A stretch of 9,654 nt of DNA from Microcoleaceae cyanobacterium UBA11344 (GTDB lineage Bacteria > Cyanobacteriota > Cyanobacteriia > Cyanobacteriales > Microcoleaceae), in the NCBI GenBank assembly GCA_003483675.1, contig DMYK01000438.1, positions 1 through 9,654 of the forward strand. Direction: 5' to 3'. Under the pieces are notes generated by a model. That model was not told the origin of the DNA. It was given only the letters and a program-made list of their open reading frames with translations, and searched no databases. The position numbers were made by a program, and so were the translations under genes. This document shows, piece by piece, positions 1 to 6,042 of the stretch (position 1 is its first letter; every line of letters starts with the position of its first letter).

Positions 1-218
1 TCTCTGGACTATACCTTCACCGTAGGCTTGCAGCCTTTAGGTGGTGGCCGTCTAGTCTCTAGACCTTCCTGATTCACATAATTGCGATCGCATAATCGCA
101 TGAATTCAGGCTTGGCTTGGTATTGCCTTAGAGTCATAGGAACCTATTAACTCTTTAGGTTTCACCGAATTTGACCACATTCACTCCTGGAGTTTCCCGC
201 CAAGGTGCCCGATTCTTC
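1..218 (-). ncRNA. group I intron in tRNA-Arg(CCU), partial (3' end outside window)
   Basis: Read on the minus strand, this stretch carries the conserved core of a bacterial group I intron and resembles the cyanobacterial tRNA-Leu(UAA) intron as I recall it. Core elements visible are P/P4 around 160-170 (TTCGGTGAAACC), Q at 109-124 (AATACCAAGCCAAGCC), R at 48-65 (GGTCTAGAGACTAGACGG) and S near 6-14 (GTATAGTCC). P7 forms between GACTA (53-57) and TAGTC (7-11). P8 closes CCACC (41-45) on CGGTG (18-22), with an inner AGGCT/AGCCT hairpin at 24-36. P6a is a long hairpin at 68-110 with a HIP1 octamer at 84-91 in its loop. P1 pairs the exon end CTCCT plus the first intron G with CAGGAG at 184-189. 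P4 has one C-A mismatch, so folding is not perfect. Being small and lacking an ORF in the visible part, it is probably of the tRNA-type (IC3) class. P9 and the 3' splice site are not in the window. Confidence 0.88.
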
Positions 219-255
219 AGGAGGCGCTTGCTCTATCCATCTGAGCCACAGCCCC
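219..255 (-). tRNA. trnR-CCU: tRNA-Arg(CCU), 5' exon only
   Basis: The 37 bases form a normal tRNA 5' half: acceptor strand GGGGCTG, TG linker, D stem GCTC/GAGC closing a nine-base D loop, A26, anticodon 5' strand AGCGC, then loop bases CTCCT ending at the third anticodon base. The following bases (GAAGAATCGG) cannot pair back with AGCGC. A continuous tRNA is therefore impossible, and an intron is inserted directly after anticodon CCU. The 3' exon (expected to start with anticodon-loop purines and then a strand complementary to AGCGC) must lie to the left of position 1. CCU reads the rare arginine codon AGG. The identity rests on the anticodon position, because the 3' half cannot be seen. Confidence 0.87.
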
Positions 256-273
256 AGTTGCTGAACCGTTACG

Positions 274-279
274 ATTATA
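274..279 (-). promoter_or_regulatory. -10 box of tRNA-Arg(CCU)
   Basis: A perfect TATAAT lies on the minus strand 18 bases upstream of the mature 5' end of tRNA-Arg. That would put the transcription start about 10 to 12 bases before the tRNA. No good -35 hexamer is visible at 16-18 bases spacing, so the assignment rests on the -10 box and its position. Confidence 0.55.
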
Positions 280-322
280 GCAGCTTATGTCGATTTGGGA
301 TTTTTAATTTGGCAGGACTTAG

Positions 323-424
323 GCATTTCAACGTAATTCTGTCATTAGTCGCGTAGGCTTTGCATCTCGCTCGATGCTTCGCTACGCTCAGAATGACACA
401 TAGGCTTTGCATCCAGGACTGTTG
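323..424. repeat. dispersed palindromic element, copy A
   Basis: This ~100-base element shares both ends and its core with 2754-2853. The left end is GCATTTCAACGT followed by TTCT; the right end is CTCAGnATGACACA and then TCCAGGACTGTT. The core carries GCTTCGCTACGCTCAG, the reverse complement of the CTGAGCGTAGCGAAGC motif. ATTTCAAC at 325-332 and GTTGAAAT at 421-428 form an imperfect terminal inverted repeat. The element lies in the spacer between the tRNA-Arg promoter and the stop codon of the GUN4-domain gene (TAA at 428-430), so it directly abuts that gene's 3' end. It looks like a non-coding REP/MITE-type repeat. The rest of 256-427 shows nothing else recognisable. Confidence 0.7.
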
Positions 425-427
425 AAA

Positions 428-1267
428 TTAAGCTGTTGACCCATCGCAAGCTGCAAGTCTCGAAGAGATGCGGGTAAAGTTTTCTGCTGCGGTGAGTTTT
501 CCGGCACCGTAACAAGCGCGCCGTCGCCATGCAGTTACGGGGAGATGTCCGGGCACAGAATTGTCACTAAAGGAGAGCTCTTCGTAGAATTTCCAAATGT
601 CCTTGACTCTCCAGCCGATTCGATCGCAAAATTCTGTATATTTACCGCCTGCACTTTCCCAAATCTGCTGCTGTACGCTCAAGCCAAACCGCCCGTTGCT
701 GTGGCGTTGCCATAGTTGGTCGATCGTGCGAAGATCTGTACAAGGAAAACTGTCAATATCCGCTGCACTCAGCCAACCTTCCTCTTCCCTCAAAGTTATC
801 TGAAGCAAAATTTCCCAAGTATGTTCGTCAGCTTTGCGCCATTTTCTAGTTTCTAACAGCTTTGTCAGTTGCCGGTAGTCCATCCCGACTTCAGACAGTG
901 CGGGAGTTTGGTCAGGCATTTCGCCTATTTTCTCTTCCAGTCGCAGTAGAGTGCTAGCAATAGCTTCTGGGTTTAGTTGTTCGAGGCGGTACAAAACCCA
1001 TTCTAGTTGAGATTGAAGGTAAGTGCGATCGATCGCACCTTGCTGCAATTGTCCTTGCAACTCATCAAATCGCGCTGACCAATTTAGTTGAGTGCGGGCA
1101 AATTCCCACATTTGCTTTGCCCACTGCAATCTAACTTGTTCTTTTTTTAAATAAGCTTTGGCAAGCTTAGAACGCTGCGGGTACGGTGTCAAATCCCAGC
1201 CACAAGTTGAGCAAAACTCTGCTTTTTCTTCTATGTATTCAGTAGCACACACCGGACAATTAGGCAT
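428..1267 (-). CDS. zinc-ribbon and GUN4-domain protein
   Basis: The 279-residue protein starts with a zinc ribbon of two CxxC pairs (C4/C7 and C19/C22). A charged, probably coiled-coil helical segment follows at about 31-115, then a GUN4 domain at about 129-277. GUN4 signatures are visible: EEEGWL at 161-166, DIDSFPCTDLRTIDQLW at 170-186, SNGRFGLSVQ at 190-199, DRIGWR at 215-220 and GHLPVTAW at 240-247. Canonical GUN4 binds protoporphyrin IX/Mg-protoporphyrin and stimulates Mg-chelatase. Here the domain is fused to a zinc ribbon, so a tetrapyrrole-sensing or scaffolding role is inference only, and this is not the housekeeping gun4. I chose ATG 1267 because the protein then begins MPNCPVC; a TTG at 1300 would add 11 residues unlike a zinc-ribbon start. 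There is no clear Shine-Dalgarno. Confidence 0.85.
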   Translation of the reverse strand: MPNCPVCATEYIEEKAEFCSTCGWDLTPYPQRSKLAKAYLKKEQVRLQWAKQMWEFARTQLNWSARFDELQGQLQQGAIDRTYLQSQLEWVLYRLEQLNPEAIASTLLRLEEKIGEMPDQTPALSEVGMDYRQLTKLLETRKWRKADEHTWEILLQITLREEEGWLSAADIDSFPCTDLRTIDQLWQRHSNGRFGLSVQQQIWESAGGKYTEFCDRIGWRVKDIWKFYEELSFSDNSVPGHLPVTAWRRRACYGAGKLTAAENFTRISSRLAACDGSTA

Positions 1268-1290
1268 AGCGGTTATGAGTTCTTTGTTAC

Positions 1291-1296
1291 AGTATA
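1291..1296 (-). promoter_or_regulatory. possible -10 box for zinc-ribbon/GUN4 gene
   Basis: TATACT on the minus strand lies about 24 bases upstream of the chosen ATG. The hexamer overlaps the outer end of the left terminal repeat of the MITE-like element at 1293-1421. No convincing -35 is present (GCCTTA at 17 bases), so this is a weak prediction. Confidence 0.3.
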
Positions 1297-1421
1297 GCAA
1301 CCGCCAAGGTGGTTAAGGCATTGATAACCGTTGAATCCTTTGACCCTTCGACCCTTCGACTACGCTCAGGGCACCGCTCCACTCAGGGAACGATGCTCAA
1401 AGCGCCTTGGCGACTGCTATA
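1293..1421. repeat. MITE-like element with 19-base terminal inverted repeats
   Basis: The left end TATAGCAACCGCCAAGGTG (1293-1311) and the reverse complement of the right end, TATAGCAGTCGCCAAGGCG (1403-1421), match at 16 of 19 positions. The 91 bases between them contain a short tandem GACCCTTC (about 1340-1358) and the palindrome-like CCCTTCGACTACGCTCAGGG. No ORF is present, as expected for a non-autonomous element. Possible TTAC/TAC target duplication at the flanks is too short to trust. It lies directly upstream of the zinc-ribbon/GUN4 gene. Confidence 0.65.
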
Positions 1422-1436
1422 ATTACGCAGAAGGGT

Positions 1437-1478
1437 GTCTGTCATTCTGAGCGAAGCGAAGAATCTCGCTCGTTTCTT
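1437..1478. repeat. GAGCGAAGCGAAG-type dispersed repeat
   Basis: TGTCATTCTGAGCGAAGCGA followed by AGAATCTCGCTCG and TTTCTTCGCCC matches the core of the 323-424 element read on the other strand (TGTCATTCTGAGCGTAGCGA, then AGCATC). It lacks that element's GCATTTCAACGT and TCCAGGACTGTT ends, so it is a related but shorter repeat. It lies within the 296-base spacer 1268-1563 between the histidine kinase stop and the GUN4-domain gene. Confidence 0.55.
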
Positions 1479-1563
1479 CGCCCTTGATAGGTATTCTATT
1501 TTTAATACAATCGATCCTAGATCAAATCCGATCGCCCGCAGCACAAAACTCAACTCTATCCCT

Positions 1564-2457
1564 CTAACAAGGCAAGCGAATCGTAAACAAACTCCCTTTG
1601 CCCAACTCTGATTTTGCCTCAATCGTGCCACGGTGAGCTTCCACTATTTGGCGACACAAATGCAGCCCCAAACCACTACCGGAGCGCTTGTGAGTTCCCG
1701 GCCCAAACCTTTCAAATAACTTTGTTTGTTCGGCTAGGGAAATGCCGGCACCGGTATCTTGGATTTCAATTATTACCCAGGCCAGCGGTTGGTTTGTGAA
1801 GCTAGTAAAAGCTGGAGAATTAGCCGCTTTTAAGCGAATGTCTATGGAGCCGCTGTCGGTAAATTTAATCGCATTTCCGATTAAATTTGTCAGCAAACGG
1901 TGCAACTCCAGGCGATCGCCCGGATACTTAGCAATGGGTGCACTTTCTGCACTTTCTGTCAAGTCTAAATTCAGCGACAAACCTTTAGCATCGGCTAAGG
2001 GTGCGAGTTCTTCAGCTACCTCAGTTATGAGTTGCCGCAAGTCAACCGCAGCGAAACTCAGAGATTTTCGGCCTGCTTCGTAGCGGTAGACTTCCAGCAG
2101 CATATTTACCATATCGATCAGGTTTTTGTTGCTGCGAACCATCGTACCGAAAGCGTCGCGCATGGGGAGGGAGATTTCTCCCAAAGCTCCTTGCTGCATT
2201 AAAGTTAGCATTCGATCGGCCGCTACGAGGGGGGTACGCAAGTCGTGAGCGAGTCGGGAGACAAAATCTTCTCGTTGAAGGGCGATCGAATTTCGCTCGT
2301 CTACGCTGTGTTTAAGGCGCAGGAGCGATCGCACTCGGGCGAGCAGTTCGTCCATTTCCACCGGTTTACGGATAAAATCGTCGGCTCCCATGTCCAATCC
2401 TTGGGCGACGCTAGCATTGTCGTGAGCCGTGATCAGCAAAATGGGGATGAACGGCAA
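1564..2457 (-). CDS. 3' fragment: end of receiver plus histidine kinase core
   Basis: This is the second piece of the frameshifted kinase. Residue 1 is a TTG that is probably an internal Leu codon (LPFIPILLITA), not a real start. It carries the receiver switch Thr (ITAHD) and Lys (K31 in RKP), then HisKA with H71 in FVSRLAHDLRTPL. The ATPase domain has an N box (NLIGNAIKF, N195), G1 box (DTGAGIS, D234), F box (LFERFGPG) and G2 box (GSGLGLHLCRQ), ending GSLFTIRLPC. All kinase motifs are intact, so catalysis would be possible if it were translated. GGAG sits directly against the TTG with no spacing, which argues against independent initiation. Confidence 0.7.
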   Translation of the reverse strand: MPFIPILLITAHDNASVAQGLDMGADDFIRKPVEMDELLARVRSLLRLKHSVDERNSIALQREDFVSRLAHDLRTPLVAADRMLTLMQQGALGEISLPMRDAFGTMVRSNKNLIDMVNMLLEVYRYEAGRKSLSFAAVDLRQLITEVAEELAPLADAKGLSLNLDLTESAESAPIAKYPGDRLELHRLLTNLIGNAIKFTDSGSIDIRLKAANSPAFTSFTNQPLAWVIIEIQDTGAGISLAEQTKLFERFGPGTHKRSGSGLGLHLCRQIVEAHRGTIEAKSELGKGSLFTIRLPC

Positions 2458-2707
2458 CTCCTGTATTTTGCCTCATTCGCTTGGTGACTTCGTAACCGTC
2501 CATTCCCGGCATCATTACGTCTAGCAATACCAAATCGGGAACCGACTTGTCAATTTGCTTCAAAGCGGAAAAGCCGTTATCCGCAGTGCTAATTTCGTAA
2601 CCTTCTTCTTCCAGAATTGTCTGCACTAACAAGACATTATCTGGAGCATCATCGACCACCAAAATGCGATCGACTTTAGTAGCATTCGGAACCGATAAAT
2701 ATTTCAT
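2411..2707 (-). CDS. 5' fragment: N-terminal part of receiver domain
   Basis: This is the first piece of the frameshifted kinase. It contains the acidic pair D19/D20 (ILVVDD), the phosphoacceptor D63 in LVLLDVMMPGMDG and the GYEVTKRMRQ helix. After residue ~82 the frame runs into unrelated residues (VAVHPHFADHGSRQC) and stops. Alone it lacks the Thr (LLITA) and Lys (RKP) of the receiver active site, so it is unlikely to fold or signal properly. TTAAATG at the start has no strong Shine-Dalgarno. Confidence 0.7.
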   Translation of the reverse strand: MKYLSVPNATKVDRILVVDDAPDNVLLVQTILEEEGYEISTADNGFSALKQIDKSVPDLVLLDVMMPGMDGYEVTKRMRQNTGVAVHPHFADHGSRQC

Positions 2708-2753
2708 TTAATTCTTGACCTGAAAATCAATACTAACTTTAATAGGCCTGGAT

Positions 2754-2853
2754 GCATTTCAACGTCGTTCTATCATGCTGAGAGTAGCGAAGCATCTCGG
2801 AGATGGTTCGCTACTCTCAGGATGACACAGACACTTTTGGTCCAGGACTGTTT
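2754..2853. repeat. dispersed palindromic element, copy B
   Basis: This is the second copy of the 323-424 family. It has the same GCATTTCAACGT left end and TCCAGGACTGTT right end but a different central arm pair. The centre is a nearly perfect inverted repeat, 2778-2798 against 2800-2820 (20 of 21 positions pair, one-base spacer), with arms starting CTGAGAGTAGCGAA. The pairing extends outward to about 2774-2824 with one more mismatch. It lies in the 263-base spacer between cyaB and the receiver-kinase gene, so it would be transcribed as a long hairpin if the two genes are co-transcribed. Confidence 0.7.
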
Positions 2854-2914
2854 AATATGGCATCGCATTTATGGTTTCACATTTCTCCACTTGTTAAATC
2901 TGTCATAAGGAATA

Positions 2915-2950
2915 TCTCAAAACCCTTGGCAAATTTTCTACTTTTTGAGA
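2915..2950 (-). terminator. inverted repeat downstream of cyclase gene
   Basis: TCTCAAAA (2915-2922) and TTTTGAGA (2943-2950) pair perfectly over eight bases around a 20-base loop, starting 21 bases after the cyclase stop codon. There is no U tract following it on the minus strand, so it is at best a weak or processing hairpin, not a classical intrinsic terminator. Confidence 0.3.
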
Positions 2951-2970
2951 CTCGGCTGTAATATAATCGA

Positions 2971-5646
2971 CTACTTTGTTGTCATAGTATGCACCCCATC
3001 CCAGTCGTCCGGTGGAGGCACTTCCAAATAGCTCAAAGCGCGATCGATGTGAACTTCGACAGGTCGATCGCTCGGTCGCATCATCAAAGCAGCCTCAAAA
3101 AAACCCAGAGCTTTCTGAAAATTTCGAGAAATAAAAGCAGCACGACCGTTTTTGTAAAGTTCCAAAAACCTCTGGGTTTCCCCATCTAGGGGATCGGAAC
3201 TAATTTGCAGCAACTCGTAAATACCCACAGGCTGATTTTTGCCCTTAACCCGCACCTTGTCCAACTCTCGCACCCAAATGCGATCGCTGCACAAACTATA
3301 AGTAAACTCACTCAAAATAATATCGCAACCGTACTCCTTAGTAAGCTGTTCCAAGCGCGAACTCAAATTCACCGCATCCCCAATCACCGTGTAATCCATG
3401 CGCTTTTGGGAACCAATATTTCCCGAAACCACCTCTCCAGAACTAATCCCGATACCGAAGCGAAAAGGAGCTTCAAGAGGGCGAGAATCGTTAAACTCTT
3501 TGAGTCGCCGCCTCATGTCCAAAGCCGACTGAACGGCCTTCCAACCGTGAATTTCGGGAGGATGGAGCGGCAAGGGCGCGCCGAAGACCGCCATTAAAGC
3601 ATCGCCGATAAACTTGTCTAAAGTACCTTCGCAGTGGAAAACGGCCTCCACCATCGTCTCAAAATACTGATTCAGCAGAGCTACAACTTCCGATGCTCCC
3701 AGATTTTCGGTCAGTGTGGTATAGCCGCGAATGTCAGAAAATAAAATAGTCACTTCTTTGCGTTCGCCCACCATCAGCGCGTCTTCGCCCAAGGCGAGCA
3801 CTTGGTTTGCGACTTCGGGAGTCATATAGCGGTACATAGTATTTTTCATCCGCTTTTCGTGGCTGATATCTTCGAGTACCACCAAACCGCCCCGCACGCC
3901 GCCTTCTGGATTAATCAGCGGGTTGACAGTCAAATTCAAACTGCGTTCAATTCTTTTAATTTGAGGGCCGGAGATGGGGAGGGGACAATAGGGGTGAAAT
4001 AGCGCAGCATGGGGAAGTGAAAATAAAGATTGGGAATTAATTAATTCTGCCAGTGCGACTTCTTCAGTCCACGCAATGTTTTCGCCCCAAGCGTAATATA
4101 AACCGGGGTTTTCCCGATCTGGCACTGCCAAAATATAACTTTCTGCTTCTTCTTCTTCTTCTGCTTCTTCTGCTTCTTTTGGTTGGGAATTTAGGGGTTT
4201 TTCCACCAACAGTCCCAAAATTAAACTTTGTTCGGGAACGTAATGTCTGGCAGCATTTTTGAGACTGTCTTCCAGTCGAAATTGCAAATTGTCGATCGGC
4301 ACTACTTCCCAAACATAGCGATTCACAAGTTTATCTTCCCAAAGCTGGGGATTATGTTTGCTTTTAGCTTGATTTACCGGACAGCCCAACAATTCTAGCG
4401 CCGCTTCGTTGATCGTCACAACTCGCCCCTTCAAATCCGTAGAAATTACTGCATCAGAAAGACTTTGCAGCATATCTTTCTGATACTGCTTTTCCACCAT
4501 CACATTTTGAAACAGTTGAGAATTTTGCAGTGCCATTCCCGCTTGGGAATTAAACGCTCGCAGAAACTCTTCATCGGAACTCGTGAAGCTACCTTGATTC
4601 TTATTAATGAGCTGAGTCACCCCGATCAACTCACCTTTAGCGTTATGCACCGGCATACACAAGACAGTGCGAGTGCGATATCCCGTTTGCTGGTCAGTAG
4701 AGGGGTCAAAGCGGGGATCGTCGTAAGCATCTGTAATATTGAGAGTTTGACCTGTAGAAGCGACGTAACCAGCAATTCCCTTATTAGCAGGAATGCGGAT
4801 TTCTACGATCGTTTTGCCATCAGCCTTAGCTACTTTTGTCCAGAGTTCGTTGGTTTCCCGATTTAGCAAAAATAGGGTACTGCGATCGGCCTGCATCAAA
4901 TCGCGAGCTTGATCCATAACCGATCGCAAAGTTGTTTCCAAGTCAAGACTTTGACCCAAAGTCGTGGTGGCTCGCAAAAGTGCCGCCACCCCTCGCTGGT
5001 TACGGGCCACGACGTAGAAAGACTGACAGCTTTCGAGAATAATCCCAATCGAATCAGCAAAAACCCGAAACTGCTGTTCATCTTCCTCGCTAAAAGGAAC
5101 ATTGCCAGCTTTATTTAACAGTCTGACCACCGCTAGGGGTTCACCTTGGCTCTTGCTGCTAAAAATCGGCATACAGAGGATAGTGTTGATGTGGTAGCCC
5201 GGAGGTTCATCAACTTCGGAATTAAAATGCTCGTGATCGCGAGCCTCAGCAGCATTTACTAATTTTCCGGTAGTGGCTACGTAGCCTACAATGCCTGCAT
5301 CCATCGGCAAGCGAATTTCTACATCTATGCCCGTGCTAACATTGACAGTTTTGTGCCAAAGTTGATTTTTGCTATAATCCACCAAAAAAATTGTCGTCTG
5401 GTCTGCTTGCAGAATTTGACCGATTTTAACAGTGAAGGCATCTAACAGTTGATCTAAGAGAGTTTCGAGGGCTTCATTGTTGATCAGATCCATCGCCCGG
5501 ATAAATTGCTGAAATTCAGCCGTGATAAAGTCCAGCAGGCACACTAATTCAGGAACTGGCAGGCTCTTAACACGGGAGGTCAATGCCCCCATCAAATTGA
5601 CTTGAGTCAGTGTAGCCAGAACGCTACCAGCATCGGGGAATGTCAT
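2971..5646 (-). CDS. cyaB: class III adenylate cyclase, GAF-GAF-PAS-cyclase (CyaB1/CyaB2 type)
   Basis: This 891-residue cytosolic enzyme should convert ATP to cAMP. In order it has an N-terminal helical region, GAF-A (about 55-205), GAF-B (about 220-372), a PAS region (about 385-600), the class III catalytic domain (about 628-815) and a C-terminal TPR-like helical segment (about 825-875). Both GAF domains carry the NKFDE motif of cAMP-binding GAFs: N178/K179, F185, D189/E190 and N348/K349, F354, D358/E359. Catalytic residues are complete: metal ligands D638 (FSDIRG) and D682 (GDALMAVFG), adenine-specifying K678 and T753, and transition-state N760 and R764. The K/T pair marks class IIIb, the group that includes bicarbonate-stimulated cyclases. 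Layout and length match Anabaena CyaB1/CyaB2 (~860 residues), whose GAFs bind cAMP for positive feedback. A Glu-rich stretch (491-502) interrupts the PAS region. ATG 5646 has only a weak upstream GAGAAAG. Confidence 0.93.
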   Translation of the reverse strand: MTFPDAGSVLATLTQVNLMGALTSRVKSLPVPELVCLLDFITAEFQQFIRAMDLINNEALETLLDQLLDAFTVKIGQILQADQTTIFLVDYSKNQLWHKTVNVSTGIDVEIRLPMDAGIVGYVATTGKLVNAAEARDHEHFNSEVDEPPGYHINTILCMPIFSSKSQGEPLAVVRLLNKAGNVPFSEEDEQQFRVFADSIGIILESCQSFYVVARNQRGVAALLRATTTLGQSLDLETTLRSVMDQARDLMQADRSTLFLLNRETNELWTKVAKADGKTIVEIRIPANKGIAGYVASTGQTLNITDAYDDPRFDPSTDQQTGYRTRTVLCMPVHNAKGELIGVTQLINKNQGSFTSSDEEFLRAFNSQAGMALQNSQLFQNVMVEKQYQKDMLQSLSDAVISTDLKGRVVTINEAALELLGCPVNQAKSKHNPQLWEDKLVNRYVWEVVPIDNLQFRLEDSLKNAARHYVPEQSLILGLLVEKPLNSQPKEAEEAEEEEEAESYILAVPDRENPGLYYAWGENIAWTEEVALAELINSQSLFSLPHAALFHPYCPLPISGPQIKRIERSLNLTVNPLINPEGGVRGGLVVLEDISHEKRMKNTMYRYMTPEVANQVLALGEDALMVGERKEVTILFSDIRGYTTLTENLGASEVVALLNQYFETMVEAVFHCEGTLDKFIGDALMAVFGAPLPLHPPEIHGWKAVQSALDMRRRLKEFNDSRPLEAPFRFGIGISSGEVVSGNIGSQKRMDYTVIGDAVNLSSRLEQLTKEYGCDIILSEFTYSLCSDRIWVRELDKVRVKGKNQPVGIYELLQISSDPLDGETQRFLELYKNGRAAFISRNFQKALGFFEAALMMRPSDRPVEVHIDRALSYLEVPPPDDWDGVHTMTTK

Positions 5647-5700
5647 GATTAACTGCTTTCTCAGGGGGGGGTAGATTGACCTGTGGCTCGGCGTAACCTG

Positions 5701-5739
5701 TTATCAAAGAGTGTTATCAAAGAGTGTTATCAAAGAGTG
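5701..5739. repeat. tandem repeat, 3 x TTATCAAAGAGTG
   Basis: Three perfect head-to-tail copies of the 13-base unit TTATCAAAGAGTG begin 55 bases upstream of the cyclase ATG. On the coding strand the unit reads CACTCTTTGATAA. The spacing is just over one helical turn, which would suit cooperative protein binding, but a neutral short tandem repeat is equally possible. Confidence 0.85.
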
Positions 5740-5949
5740 CGGCGGTGCAAACCGTTTCAGTATCAACCCTTCTGGATTTTACGCTCCGTGTTCTACGGTT
5801 GCCCGGAGTGACTGTTTTAGCGCGATCGGCGATCGTATCCGGTCAGAAGAAGACGCAGATTGCCACGGTACAGACATACCTGCAAAGCTTACTGATAGTT
5901 TAATGTTAAACCTAACAGGAGAATAGCTACCGGAATCTGGGCAGCAGAT

Positions 5950-5984
5950 GATATCAAAGAGGATATCAAAGAGTATCAAAGAAG
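5950..5984. repeat. second TATCAAAGAG cluster
   Basis: Two copies of GATATCAAAGAG (5950-5961 and 5962-5973) are followed by TATCAAAGAAG (5974-5984). The core TATCAAAGAG is the same as in 5701-5739, but the linkers differ (GA instead of TGT). Units are in the same orientation as in the first cluster. The cluster starts about 65 bases beyond the sqdX stop. Confidence 0.8.
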
Positions 5985-6042
5985 GCACGACACATGACAG
6001 GGGGGCTAGTCGGAGGAGATGGGGTGCCGTTGCGCTGTTATG

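Larger units (their letters stand above)
1564..2707 (-). pseudogene. receiver-histidine kinase hybrid, frameshifted in the receiver domain
   Basis: Two overlapping minus-strand reading frames together encode one ~380-residue protein: a response-regulator receiver followed by HisKA and HATPase_c domains. The first frame ends its homology at ...EVTKRMRQNT; the second resumes at LPFIPILLITAHD. Removing one base near 2458-2465 (for example one G of the GG at 2460-2461) gives ...RQNTELPFIPILLITAHD, a continuous receiver sequence. The intact protein would be cytoplasmic with no membrane segments. It would start at ATG 2707 and belong to the receiver-first kinases common in cyanobacteria. It lies 263 bases downstream of the cyclase gene. 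The break could be a true mutation, a sequencing error or, less likely, programmed frameshifting; no slippery heptamer is evident. Confidence 0.85.

Noticed and set aside
171..356. 61-codon plus-strand frame over the tRNA-Arg 5' exon and intron
   Set aside because: It overlaps a tRNA and intron core on the other strand and encodes nothing recognisable.
1268..1300. Upstream TTG start (1300) for the zinc-ribbon/GUN4 protein
   Set aside because: The added residues are not part of the zinc ribbon, and this extension would run into the terminal repeat of the MITE-like element.
4053..4262. Open frame with a run of 13 leucines on the plus strand
   Set aside because: It is the antisense shadow of the Glu-rich microsatellite in the cyclase PAS region and has no independent support.
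5701..5984. TATCAAAGAG units considered as a CRISPR array
   Set aside because: Units are only 10-13 bases, directly adjacent without spacers, and there are no cas genes nearby.
5711..5988. Two overlapping small open frames in the sqdX-cyaB spacer (5711-5926 plus, 5779-5988 minus)
   Set aside because: Neither shows recognisable protein content or a ribosome binding site, and both overlap or abut the repeat clusters.
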